Positions 24,881 through 45,800 of a DNA stretch of 64,000 bases are shown one piece after another. The position numbers and the translations under genes are program-made. Positions within the stretch are counted from its first letter, which is position 1; every line of letters begins with the position of its first letter. This DNA is from Lepisosteus oculatus (Eukaryota; Chordata; Actinopteri; Semionotiformes; Lepisosteidae): NCBI RefSeq assembly GCF_040954835.1, contig NC_090696.1, forward strand, positions 77,499,722-77,563,721, given 5' to 3'. The notes under the pieces are model-generated. The model did not search any database. It saw only the letters and a program-made list of their open reading frames with translations, and was not told the origin of the DNA.

Positions 24881-24931
24881 TGTTATGAAACCCGCACGGC
24901 GAGGTTTTGTAACCAGGGCTCCCCCCGGCAG

Positions 24932-24979
24932 CCAATCACAGCGCCGCCCCGCGGACCACGTGACGGCGTTTTTATATAA
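24932..24979 (+). promoter_or_regulatory. LONRF1: LONRF1 core promoter: CCAAT box, CACGTG E-box, TATA box
   Basis: CCAAT at 24932-24936, CACGTG at 24957-24962 overlapping TGACG, and TTTATATAA at 24971-24979, all in a CpG-rich region. The spacing is classical and predicts a transcription start near 25005, about 100 bases before the ATG at 25108. Confidence 0.6.
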
Positions 24980-25107
24980 CGGGCCGGCGCCGGGAGGCCG
25001 GCCAGCGCGATCCGCCGAGGTGTGCTGCTGTCTCCGCGTACGTGTCCCGGTAACCTCCCGGGCCACAGCCCTGCGGACGCTCGTAAGGCGCTCACCCCGC
25101 TCTGAGC

Positions 25108-35455
<10,348 letters not shown>

Positions 35456-36490
35456 CCAAAGGGACATTCCTCTGGATCTTCCATTCAAGTCGCCTGGTGC
35501 TGTTCGGTGGCCTTTTCGGTTTTCCTGCTGCCTTTTTTGTACTTGTGATGCTGTTTAAACGGCCTCTCGTGAAACACAGACACTTTATCGATGGTCTTAA
35601 AAAATAATAGTAATAACAAAAAAAGTGCAAAGAAAGAGATAGGACACAGCCTAGATAGTTCACTGCATCACGAGTCTGCAGTCTAATTGTCCCTGGGGTT
35701 GCAGTGTGGAGAAGATATTGGTTATTTCTGTGAAATTCTGAATGTGGGGTCAATGATTTTGAAGGTGTTCACGTACGGAGAGATTTCATTTAAAAAGGTA
35801 ACATAGGTTTACAATGCAGTGCTATGTTAGTCCTATCATTTCTTGTGCTGTTAATAATCTCACTGTCACTTTTAAGCCCATTATGCACAAGCACTCTTAT
35901 GGAGGTCTGTGAAGCTGTCCTTTTTGTTACTCTAACACTGAAAAGGCACAATTTGTTTCTCTTAAACCTCTGAGTTTTAAGTCGGTTTGGAGTCTCTTGG
36001 ATCCTTAAAGAACATAGTATTTATTTGCAGTGGTATTGGCCTGGGCAATCAACTTCCTGTATGAACAAATATATGTTCGTTCTTCAGTGTTTCTTCTGCA
36101 CAGCCACCTGTTCCAGTACCCATCAGTTTTACTGTAGAAGTAGTTAAACATTTTGATCGCATGTCCATGTCTGTTGAAAATGAAAAGGGGGAACTTGATA
36201 TTCTTTACAATATACATGGTCCTGTTGGGGGTGCAGAAGAAGGAGGTTGTCGCGGGATGCTTGGGCGAGCGAGGCTGGCGTTGGGAGCGGTGTGTGTGTG
36301 TGCGTGCACGCTCGCAGGCACGGCTTGGATTCCTGGCGCCCGGCTCCTTCTGCGACAAGCTTCTGTGCGTCTGGTTTTCGTGGTGTACTTCTCTGTGTGT
36401 AAATATGTCTTATAAATGCTTTATTGTATGTAAATCATTTGTAAAAGGTTTATACAGATTATGCTCCAGCTTGAATATTTATCAATTTTC

Positions 36491-36496
36491 AATAAA
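36491..36496 (+). terminator. Poly(A) signal AATAAA of LONRF1
   Basis: AATAAA about 1.04 kb after the LONRF1 stop, followed within 40 bases by a GT-rich TTCTGTGGTG element. It defines a 3' UTR of roughly 35456-36515. Confidence 0.7.
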
Positions 36497-36515
36497 AGAC
36501 ATTTGTACCATGGCT

Positions 36516-37793
36516 GTTCATTCTGTGGTGCCGTTACTGGGCTGTGACATCTCTCATGTGCAGCAGTGATCTCCTTGGCCGAGGGTGGCACTGTGCACAC
36601 TACTCGTTTAGAATTTATAATTGCAATTCTCCTTGCCAGAATTGCCAAAGAGATTTAAAGTTGCTTTAAGCAGTACTGAATAACCATGTACTCAGTACAA
36701 CTGGGGCAACAAATTGTACCTGGGCTTTTTCAGATTGTAGATAAAGCTTTCTTTGACGTAAAACACTGACTCTACGTTGTGCCGTTCAGCCCCGATTCAA
36801 CAGTTCTGATCTTGTCGAGAGGTGTTGGCTATTGCCTCTTCTTGAGTCAGTACTTGCCAAAGTAGGACTAAATACTTATTACTTGTCAGGTAGCCATCTA
36901 ACAGCAGAATTTTTTAAAACCCATTCCAAAACAGTGATTTTATCCCAATCACTGGGCTGTACCCAACAGTACAGCAGAGAATTAAAAACATGAGTATCAG
37001 TCTGTACAAATGAGAGATGGGGTGAATGCAGACCTACTCCAGAGGACAATTGTCAGGTCATTCACCCCACACAAACCACACGAAAAACCTTTTCACCTAA
37101 ATCTTTTGGGAAGCTCCATTATAAAATAAATCTTGAAGAGAAGCAGTATTTCTATGTGGTTTGGGAGTCTGGTGAAGTTGCCACTAATGGAAAACCAATC
37201 AGGTCTGCTGTGGAAATCAGACTTGTAGCACAAGACCAAAGGGCTGAAAAGGCAAATTATTGTTTCACTGTTGTAGGACACAACCACCTACAGCAGCAGT
37301 GTCCAGATCTAGGCCTGGAGATTTTACAAGGCTCTTGCAATGAACAGGTCCCTCACAGCTGGGAAGAGTGACTGGATTGCTTTGACTGGGTCATCCAGAG
37401 CCGACCGGGAATGAAAACCAACAGGACTGGAGTTGGGCAGCCCTGACGACACTGAACACACCTCGCATCCCTCCTGCCCGAACCTGTATACAAGATGTAG
37501 CTCTTGCACATTCCTGATAAGGGCAAACGCACAGAAAGGCAGCTTAACATTCTTCCTAGCAGGTCAGATTGTCTCTTCCAATTGAATCCTGGTGACTTGG
37601 CTGGAACTCGTTTAACAAGTTAACATTTATGACATTAGTCTCATTGAAACAATGTGACCCTCTCTTGGGACCAAATTAACGTTAATTCCAATGCATATTT
37701 AATCATGCCCTCTCAATTTAGGATTTAACTGAGATTTCCAAAGATGAAAAAGAGTACCATGGAGAAACCAGACTTTTGTTTGAAAACAAATGC
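36516..37793. other. LONRF1-PAICS intergenic region (convergent genes)
   Basis: Between the LONRF1 and PAICS 3' ends. No coding exon was seen. The interval about 37150-37450 has the wording of a decayed dispersed repeat (GGACTGGAGTTGGGCAGCCC) but could not be classified. Confidence 0.5.
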
Positions 37794-37799
37794 TTTAAT
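37794..37799 (-). terminator. Poly(A) signal ATTAAA of PAICS
   Basis: On the minus strand ATTAAA lies about 83 bases past the PAICS stop codon. No canonical AATAAA is closer. Confidence 0.45.
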
Positions 37800-37881
37800 T
37801 TTGGAATGGTATCCAGTAGTATTTGTGAGGCTGACGGAGACTCAAGTGCTGTAAGATAGAAACTTCTGGAGGACCTCGTTT

Positions 37882-40800
37882 TTAAAGGGAGCACTCCTGC
37901 AGCTTCTTGTCGGCCAGTTTCAGGGAGACCCAGGTGTTCAACATGGAGGCGCGCAGTTTAGCCCAAACCAGGTGGTCCGTCAGGCCAAAGATCTGAGCGG
38001 CGAACTGCGCGGCTCCATCGGGCGAGAGGACCGTGCTGCAGCCTAGACCTGCAGGAGACACGAGAGCTGAGAAACAGATACGGTACCGCCGCCACACCTG
38101 GGAGGTCCATCCATGCTCGTCTCTTCTCTAAAGAGACGTTTGCCCGGCCAACCGTGAAGCATCTTGAGAGATGTGATATCAGAACAGGCCTCCCACCCCA
38201 GAGCCCCCCGCCGGAAGCCTTACCGCTCGGCATCCTGAGAGACGACCAGATGTCCTGGGCGCCCCAGTCGGGGCTGACCGGCGGGCAGTTGATGACCGGG
38301 TAGGCGGTGTTCCCCGACATGACGGGGCCCAGGCCATTGCTCCGGCCGGCCACAGCCACGAACACGGTGGGCACGCCGTCACCTGGGGGGGGAGAGACGG
38401 CGCCGGAAAGTTACCGGTGTGACACACAGCAGGGGCTCCGCGCGCCACCCCGCTGCGACACAAGACGCGAGATGCGGGCGCTCCAGAGCCACTTCTCTCT
38501 CCCGCGGTGCGTGCCTCCCGCCCCCCCATTCCCCAGCGCCTCGCTCCTCCACTCTCGCACACTAGGAGGCGGAAGAGAGCCCCCTCCCGCCCTCCACAGG
38601 AAGTACCCCGCGTGCCCCCTACCTTCGTACTCGGCCTTGATGCGCAGGGTCTCGTCGGGGCCCTTGTGAGCGGAGGTGACCCTCAGGAGGCAGGGGACCC
38701 CGTAGCCCTCGCAGGCCTTCCGGATCTTGGTGCAGTGGGCCATGTCGGAGGTGGAGCCCATCAGAACCACCACCCGGCCGCCGGCGCGGCTCTCCGGCAG
38801 CAGCTGTGGGGAGACACGAGCCCGTCAGCGCCCAGGCCACATCCATCTGCCCCCGTCCAGGGCAACTCGCAGTTTGGGTTTCTCAGAAACACAGGGATCT
38901 ATAACATTATGCAAAGTAAGTGTGGCGAATTTTTAAGTGGTGTGGAAGAGGCTGCCATCCCACAGTCACATGTCCTCTAAAAGCAGAATGAGCAGAGCGT
39001 GGCACACATCATGTGCCTCTGTCAGCGTGACCTCAATTAGAGCCTTTAATCAACGTCTGTCTACTCGAACAAAAATCAGCCAGCGCTTTTTTTTTTTTTT
39101 TTTTTTTTTACAGTTTCTGCAGTGGAGCAGGAAGAAAAAGAACCCTAAAAGAACTGTTTGGGAAATTATTTACATAATTCCACAGTTTGCGGCATCTATA
39201 TAAAATCAGCATTTTTCCAAGCTGTGTGTCAAATTAGATTTAACGGATCGTGAATTCTGTCAGCTGGTTCTTGATATAGAATCTCGAATTTAAAATTGCT
39301 ACATCCTACTTAATTCTCCATAAAAAACACGTTGTAGATAAAGCTCCCTCTGCCTTCGTGAACGCTACCTTGACTCTTTCAGAAACCCATTCGAAGTTTC
39401 TCTTCACCATCTGCATTGCTTCAGGGGTGACTTCTTTCAGATCTCTGTACACCTGGAGCAAAACAGAAAACAAACAAGCAAATTGCAACAAAGCTGTCCC
39501 TATCAGAAAAGGGCGAAAAGCTCGGCCCCCAGATAGGAGCCAGCACCTGCTTGTCCTTCTGCTGGCTGCGGTCCCCCGAGGGCCACAGCCTCCACGAGTC
39601 ATTGTCGATGACATCAGCCAGCACGATCTCCTTGGTCGTCACGTTGACGCCGAACTCCACCTGCAGGCGGGCGGTGGGAAAGGAGAGGTCATAGGACTGC
39701 ATACAAAGAGGAGGCGAGCTGTGAAATGGGTCTCTGCGTGCTCGGGGGTTCCCCACACCCCGGCAGATCACTTACCTTCATGTCGACCAGGGTGCAGCCC
39801 TGCGTGTCCCAGGCCCGCTCCAGGATCTCGAAGATGGCGACGGTCGTGCGGCTCATGATGTCGATCTCGCAGCGGCCGACGCCGAGGCCCGCGAAGCAGA
39901 ACCGGGCCTCCTGCAGCTGCTCCTCGGACCACTGCGGGTCGTTGTTGGCGTCGTCCTGGGGGCACAGCGAGACGCGGCGTGAGCCCGCCGGCGGGGGCCT
40001 CTCTCGGCGGCGCAGGCCCGGCGGACGCGGGGCGCCTCACCTTGAAGAAGAGCTCCAGCTTGGGCGGGGCGAACCTGTAGCCCTCGCTGACCCCCGGGTT
40101 CCTCTTGAGGAAGGAGCCCGTGGCGACGCGCCGGCACACCCACTCGATGGGGACCATCTCGCAGCGGGCCGCCACGAAGGCCGTGTCCGAGTGCTGCCTC
40201 ACGAAGGCCGTCCGGACCCCTGCACGGCCAGAGAGCGGGTCAGCGGACATCCGCGCCCACTCGAGGTGGGGGTGGGTGGGGGTCTGAACCCCCCTTTTTT
40301 GGCACGACTGAGGAACCCGCGTCTCTTCCGAGGTTCGGGGGAGATCCGAAGGTCGCGGCTCGAGCCGGAGCCCGGCCTGTGCGCTGGCCGCGCTCGGTCA
40401 GAAGCTCACGAGCACCTGGACGCCCGCAGGGCGAGGGGGGGCCTGCCCTGGCACCCTGCTCCCACGACGAGACTCGAAACACGAGAGCTCGGACTCCTCT
40501 GGGCGGGTGGACGATTTAAATGAGGCCCCCTAAACCCTGCTGAATCTGGACTGGGGGTTGTCCCCCTGCTGTGGGCACGGCCCCTGACTGAACCCCCCAC
40601 TTTGCGAGCAGCTTGGCCATACACACGTCAAGGCAGCTGAGTTACACAGCAGCTCTAACAAGACTGGGAAGTCATTGAAACTCTTGCTTTTTGGAGTTGA
40701 GACTCCAACTGAACCAGCCACTTTTCAAAACTCCCGTGTAAAGAAATTATGCTTTGTCCAATAAAAGCCATCCTTCAGCAGCCCCGTGAAACATCCTTCA

Positions 40801-42120
40801 AGAGACCGATTCTCCCTCACACAACCCCTCGCCAAAGACTCGCGGAGAGCAGAAGCAGTAACACTCAACAGCCACACGCTTCTCCCAAGACCAAGTAAGA
40901 ACATAATGATGGCCATTCAGCCCATCTAGCCTGTTTAACAGCGAGTAGCTAATTGATCCCAGGAATCTCCAGGTTATCGGCTTGAACAACATGGCTGGGC
41001 AGCTTGTTCCCCTCTCCCGCATCCCTTTGTGTAATGAAGGGTCTCCTGTCTTCAGTTTTCACCCACCACCACCCACAGTTTCTACTTGTGTCCGCTCTCT
41101 GGTTTTACGCGTGGACAGGCAAGAGTTTAAATTCGCTGTCCCTTGCGGGATCAACAGAGGGGTTAATGAGGACATAAAGACATTTATCTGAGAGCCTACA
41201 GCCTTTGCCCTGTGCGAGGTAAAAAAAAAACAGCAAACGAGTTCGTGTTTCGTCACAGAGGGCTCGTTGGTCCAGTTAGAGAGGACTTATGCTCTGCTAG
41301 TTGGATGGAAACACATTTCAGTAAAACAAGTCATGGTTTATTCCATGCTAAAAGGAAAAGGAGAGACGACAATGTTTGGCTGTGAAGAAGGCTTTAACAC
41401 AGCCCAAACACGGTCTCTCTTTTCTTTTATCTTTCGGAATGGAATAAATGAACCCCAAGACCTGTTCCTCTGCAGTCTGACGCAGCTCCCCACTGTACCC
41501 GGACTGCTTTAGTACAACGCTGCGTGCGCAACTGACGCGTTTTAAACCGTACAAACCAAGACTCCCCCCAGCCCTTCGGCGAACCGCGTTTCACGCAACG
41601 GGGCCGAGGACACGGCAGAGCAGAGCCCGTACCCGCCTCCTGGAGCAGCCGGAACACGCAGCAGGTCGTCCCGTTGGCCAGCGCCGCCTTGCCCTGCAGC
41701 TGGTCCTTCCTGGCGGCGTTGCCGGCGGTGATCTGGTCCTTGGACTGCACCAGCACATGGCCCGGCAGGTCGGGCAGCTCGTAGATCTGCTTCGTCTTGC
41801 CCTCGCTCAGCTTCTGGCCCAGCGGCGGCAGCTCTGCAGGCACACAACGCCCGCTCCTTTCCGTGAACTTGAAATCGCTTGTTCAGACAACAGCGGGGAA
41901 AACCGCATGCGAAGACCGCTGATAATAGCAGCTTCATTTCCCTATCTAGAGGAAAACTTGCTTCTAACCGTAACAAAACTGGCACGTTAAAGCCCTTATC
42001 TGAGCTGCCCGCTAGAGAGTACCCAGCCTCACAAAGGGTTTACTCGGCATGCTCTCGAAGCAACGTGAGAAAGTTAGAAAGCGTTTTGAAGAGGGGGAAA
42101 TTACCTGTTTCAGACGCCAT
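37882..42120 (-). CDS. PAICS: PAICS, bifunctional AIR carboxylase / SAICAR synthetase
   Basis: Nine coding exons on the minus strand: 42120..42105, 41833..41633, 40219..40041, 39955..39776, 39660..39547, 39452..39369, 38803..38623, 38382..38224, 38048..37882. All phases agree; product 426 aa (human 425). The N-terminal half is SAICAR synthetase ([65 protein letters not shown]). The C-terminal half from about residue 268 is AIR carboxylase ([50 protein letters not shown]). The enzyme converts AIR to CAIR and CAIR plus aspartate to SAICAR in cytosolic de novo purine synthesis. The first coding exon holds only 16 bases (MASET + G). On the minus strand TTTTGCAG lies just before GTACAGAAGC, so an additional noncoding 5' exon is possible. 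Confidence 0.95.
39085..39109. repeat. Poly-T tract
   Basis: About 20 T residues in PAICS intron 6; poly-A on the transcribed strand. Confidence 0.85.
40888..41060 (+). repeat. Dispersed repeat family R copy in PAICS intron 2
   Basis: AAGAACATAATGATGGCCAT, TCAGCCCATCTAGCCTGTTT, AGTAGCTAATTGATCCCAGG, GGCTTGAACAACATGGCTGG and CATCCCTTTGTGTAATGAAG. This is the best preserved 5' end of the family in the window. Confidence 0.65.
41322..41478. repeat. Hairpin MITE-like element, copy in PAICS intron 2
   Basis: GGTTTATTCCATGCTAAAAG on the left and TTTCGGAATGGAATAAATG on the right, with GGCTGTGAAGAAGGCTTTAA and CACAGCCCAAACA in the centre. It is a diverged complete copy. Confidence 0.6.
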
Positions 42121-42836
42121 ATCAGAGCGCAGCTTCTGTACCTGCAAAAAAAATCAAATCATATCACGCGTTAGCCCCGCTTGCGTTTGCAACCGCCTTA
42201 CGGATTGAAAGCAGAGATTAAACGTCTGACGGTGGCGGGGGAACATACTTCAGACACGGCGAGGGACTCCGGGCGCCGACAGGACAGAAAGACGCCAAGT
42301 TCTCCAAACGAGTCCGGGGCAACTTCGCACGCACGTCTATAACCGGGGCAGATACGCCCCCTACCTCACGTGTGTCGGGCCTTTTTTTTTTTCAATAAAA
42401 AAAAGTGCTGCAATTCCGCAGACACGCTTCCCGAACCCACGCACGAAGTTTCCCCGGCTGAAGCAAAGTTGCTCTTTCTTTTGTCTTTCGCGTCACATGC
42501 AAAGGGGGGGAGGGTGTACCATATTCCGTCCTCGGGGGGTATCTTGACTTTTAAGCTTTTTAAAAAAAAACAACCAAGGCCTATTATTTGCATTCCCGTG
42601 CAGAGCCGTCTCTGTGGGTTTCGTCACGGGAGGCAGGCCCTGCACTGTCCCGGCGAGAGAGAGGGGGGAGGTTTTTAAAGCGGCCGCCGGCGTGTGGTTG
42701 CGCGCAGATCTTCCCCTCCGTCCCCTCGCGAGTGGTCGAGCCGGACAGCAGCAGCAGCACCACCACCAACACCACGTGCGCGGCCGCGGGGAAGTTCTGC
42801 GCGAGTGGGAGTGGGAGTGGGAGCCGAGCCGCCGCG
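42121..42836. promoter_or_regulatory. Bidirectional PAICS/PPAT promoter, GC-rich, two CACGTG E-boxes
   Basis: Only 716 bases separate the two start codons on opposite strands. CACGTG occurs at 42367-42372 and 42773-42778. The right half is strongly CpG-rich and continues into PPAT exon 1, with a CAG/CAC-rich leader at about 42747-42773. Head-to-head PAICS-PPAT with a shared promoter is known in vertebrates, and the pair are known MYC targets; CACGTG is the MYC/MAX site. Start sites are not determined. Confidence 0.75.
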
Positions 42837-45800
42837 ATGGAGTTCGAGGAGCTGGGGATACGCGAGGAGTGCGGGGTGTTCGGCTGCGTGGCGGCGGGCG
42901 AGTGGCCCACGGAGCTGGAGGTGGCCCAGGTGATCACGCTGGGGCTGGTGGCGCTGCAGCACAGGTGAGCCCGGACCCCCGCGGGTCCACGTGGAGTGAT
43001 GTGCGAGTACAGAGGTCCCCCGGGGTCCCCCGGGGACGCGCAGATAGGTGCACCTCTGGCGAGTGCGCAAACGGTGCCGTTTAGGCTAACAGCTGGGGCA
43101 GAAGTTGTTGTTGTTTTGTTTGTTTTTTTTTTATTTCTCGGCGACTCGCTGAACGGCAAGGGTGCAGGCTCTTTAAAATCAAGACCAGAACTCCCGCAAA
43201 TAAAAAAGGGTGGGAGAGCGAGGTGGGTCGCAGGGTGTAACTCCGAGGGACTAGTCCCCGGTGGCGCGGGCGGTTCCTGTCCCGTTTTCCAGGGGGGAAA
43301 CGTTCTCCGTTGCAGGAGTGTTTCCCCTCCTGCGTGTTCAAACCGGCGAGTTTCTGCCCGCGGTCCGGCCCAGCGGTCTGCGACCTCGGCCGCAGTCGCA
43401 GACGCCAGATGTTGGGTGCACGTTACTAAGATGTCTTTAACGCCTATTGACATGGCTGGCTATAACCCTGGAATGCGCTGGCTTGTTTTTCCTTTATCGT
43501 TTAGCATGGAGATTAAGCGTCTTTCTGCGCTTCCCAATAACCGGAGTCAACCGGTGTCCCTGCACAGCTCTAGTCTTTCCAGACAGTTATGTCTGAGGTA
43601 GATAAGGTGCTGACGGGCTCAGACTCTGTGGGGTTTGGATTCAGCGTGGGGGGAGACTCGGTGTGCGTGAGAGAAGTGGAGCCCACGGCGCGCAGACCCG
43701 CCCACAGACCTTGGCCGGTGCGGAGCGGGGGGACGGTGCGATGGAGCAGACGGAGCCGATCTGAATGGTCGGGGTGCCGGTCTCGGCCCGCTCCTCCTTG
43801 CAGCGGGGCCGGGGGTCCGGCGGTGCGGTGTCCCGTCTGGACGGACATTTCCTGGGTGAGAGGGGAAGCTCTGGAAGATAAAATACAGTGGGCTCGCTGC
43901 AGCTGGGAATACCGGTTAGACGTGAGCTTCCAGTGCATGAGCGGTTTTTTTTTTAAATGTGCACGAAGTTAGGTTGTAACTTTACAACCAGCCCGCGTTG
44001 TATACCATCGTCCGCAGACGGGCTATCTCCCGGTGTGGTCAGAAACGTTTAATGGCCTAAGGGCCCGCTCTGCACTCGAATTGAGTGTTTCTCTTGCACC
44101 GTGAATCGACACCTGGGGGGTAACGCCATTGTTCTGGCGAAATACCCGAGCGATACAGGGTTTAGGTGTAGGAATGTCAGCGGTCAAGTCGCCGGAGGGG
44201 CCTGGGCGCACTGATCGCCCATTCAGCTCGACGGCCCGTCTCCCCGGAGACGCATCAGCAGCGCTAATGGCTCGCTGGGACGCAGCGTCCCGGGGCCCTC
44301 CCGGTGTGTGTGGGGCGCAGAGACCTGGGGACAGGGGGCCCCAGCAGGGACAAGGGCAGAGGTGTGAAGGGCTGGAATCCGAGAGCCAATGGAGGAGGTC
44401 CTGAAAGGAAATAATCACGGAGGGGGAGGAAGGTGGAATCCCGGGAGGGGGGGTTCAGAGGTCGGCGGGGTGAGAGGCTGCAGAAGCGGGCATCTCGCAA
44501 AACACCGACCGGCTCGGGTAACAAGCCAGCAAGGACCGCTGGTCCTTCGTCGGGAAAAATAGATTTTCTCAAAAGTGCACTGTCGGATTTAATAGCTCAT
44601 CCTTCTGGTTATAGATCCACCATTACTTCCCTTGAAGGCGTCTGAAACTCAACGGCATGTCTGTGGCCAGTAGACGGGTGTTACGCGGCGATATTCCTTG
44701 GATTCTTCACATGCTGACTTTTTTTCGACTTTTGCCTGTGATCATAAGATGCAGGCTCCGCTTTTGTGCTGGGGATTGTGAAAAGGGTAGCAACAGCAGT
44801 CAGGCCGATAGGTCAGAGACATTCCTCTGATAAATCGGAACGCAAGATGGTCGGTCTCACCTTCTTTGGCCTTTCTCTTGATTCCCTTGGTGGGCAAACT
44901 TTCGGCTTGAGCGCCGGGCTCTTCTTCATCTGTAGAAAATAATAAAATAGGAATTGAGGAGCCACTCCAAACCGGGAACAGTCACACTGTTTAAATACTC
45001 ATATTTTGATTAAAAACGGCTGCGCTTAGGGTTTCTGCAGGAAGTGCACCAGGAAAAAGAGAATTCTATGCTGCAGTGCATAAATAACTACACTCCGACA
45101 CGTGCAGGGCAGCAGTTCAGGAAACGTGTGCTTCCCTCATGGAAGACGTGGGTCCCCTCCTGTAGGCGAGGTGCTGTGGGATCCTGTGGGATTAAAGCAG
45201 GCGCATAACCTCCTGCCTTTGGAAGTGCTGCACTTTGGCACGTCTGGGTGGCGGCTGCAGCTTTGCCTTGGGGGGCTGTGCAGAGGGCCTGTTCTCGGAC
45301 CTGGCGTGTGTTCAGGAACTTTCCTGCTCTGGGCGGGCCGGCTGTGTGGTGGACTGTGTCCAGCCAAGAGGCGGTACCCACCTGGGCTGTTGTCCGCTCC
45401 GGAGCCGGGCCTCGAGGGGGCGCCCGCGACCTCCTCGCGCCCCGCCGCGCCCGGGCCGCCTGCGCGCCGCAGGATGGCGTCCACCTCGTCGTAGAAGCGC
45501 ATGACCCTCCGGGGGTCCCCGCGCGGGCCGCGGCCCCTCTGCAGCGCCCGGTACACGTACTTCAGGTTCTTGTACTTCGTGCGGCACTGCTTCCAGTCCC
45601 GGTCGACGCCGGCCCGCAGCAGCCGACGGGAGATCTGCAGGAAGATGTCCTTGTTCCGGGTCGCGCCCTCCAGCTGCTGCCGGATGCCCTCGTCGGACCA
45701 GACCAGGATCAGCGCCCTGACCTCGTCGTCGCTCCAGTTCCTCCCGATGCCCGAGTCGTTGACCGTGATGACCCGGAACTGGTTCAGAGCCCGGTCGGGC

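Larger units (their letters stand above)
14961..24930. other. TRMT9B-LONRF1 intergenic region (divergent genes)
   Basis: About 10 kb between two outward-facing promoters. No convincing coding exon was found. It contains MITE-like copies (15568, 18280), reverse family-R copies (15660, 19925), a minisatellite (16165-16670), a tRNA-headed SINE (about 23710-23980) and a (TTC)n tract (24832-24870). The segment 19039-19620 is C-rich and has a retroelement look but could not be assigned. Confidence 0.55.

Noticed and set aside
39726-40523. A 265-codon open frame on the plus strand
   Set aside because: It is antisense to PAICS exons 3 and 4, which are unambiguous.
41263-41312. tRNA-Pro-like start (GGCTCGTTGGTCCAGT)
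   Set aside because: Only the first 16-18 bases resemble a tRNA; no B-box or closing acceptor stem follows. At most a relic or chance.
42584-43453. A 289-codon open frame on the minus strand over the PPAT start
   Set aside because: It is antisense to PPAT exon 1 and the CpG island, of low-complexity composition, with no recognisable domain.
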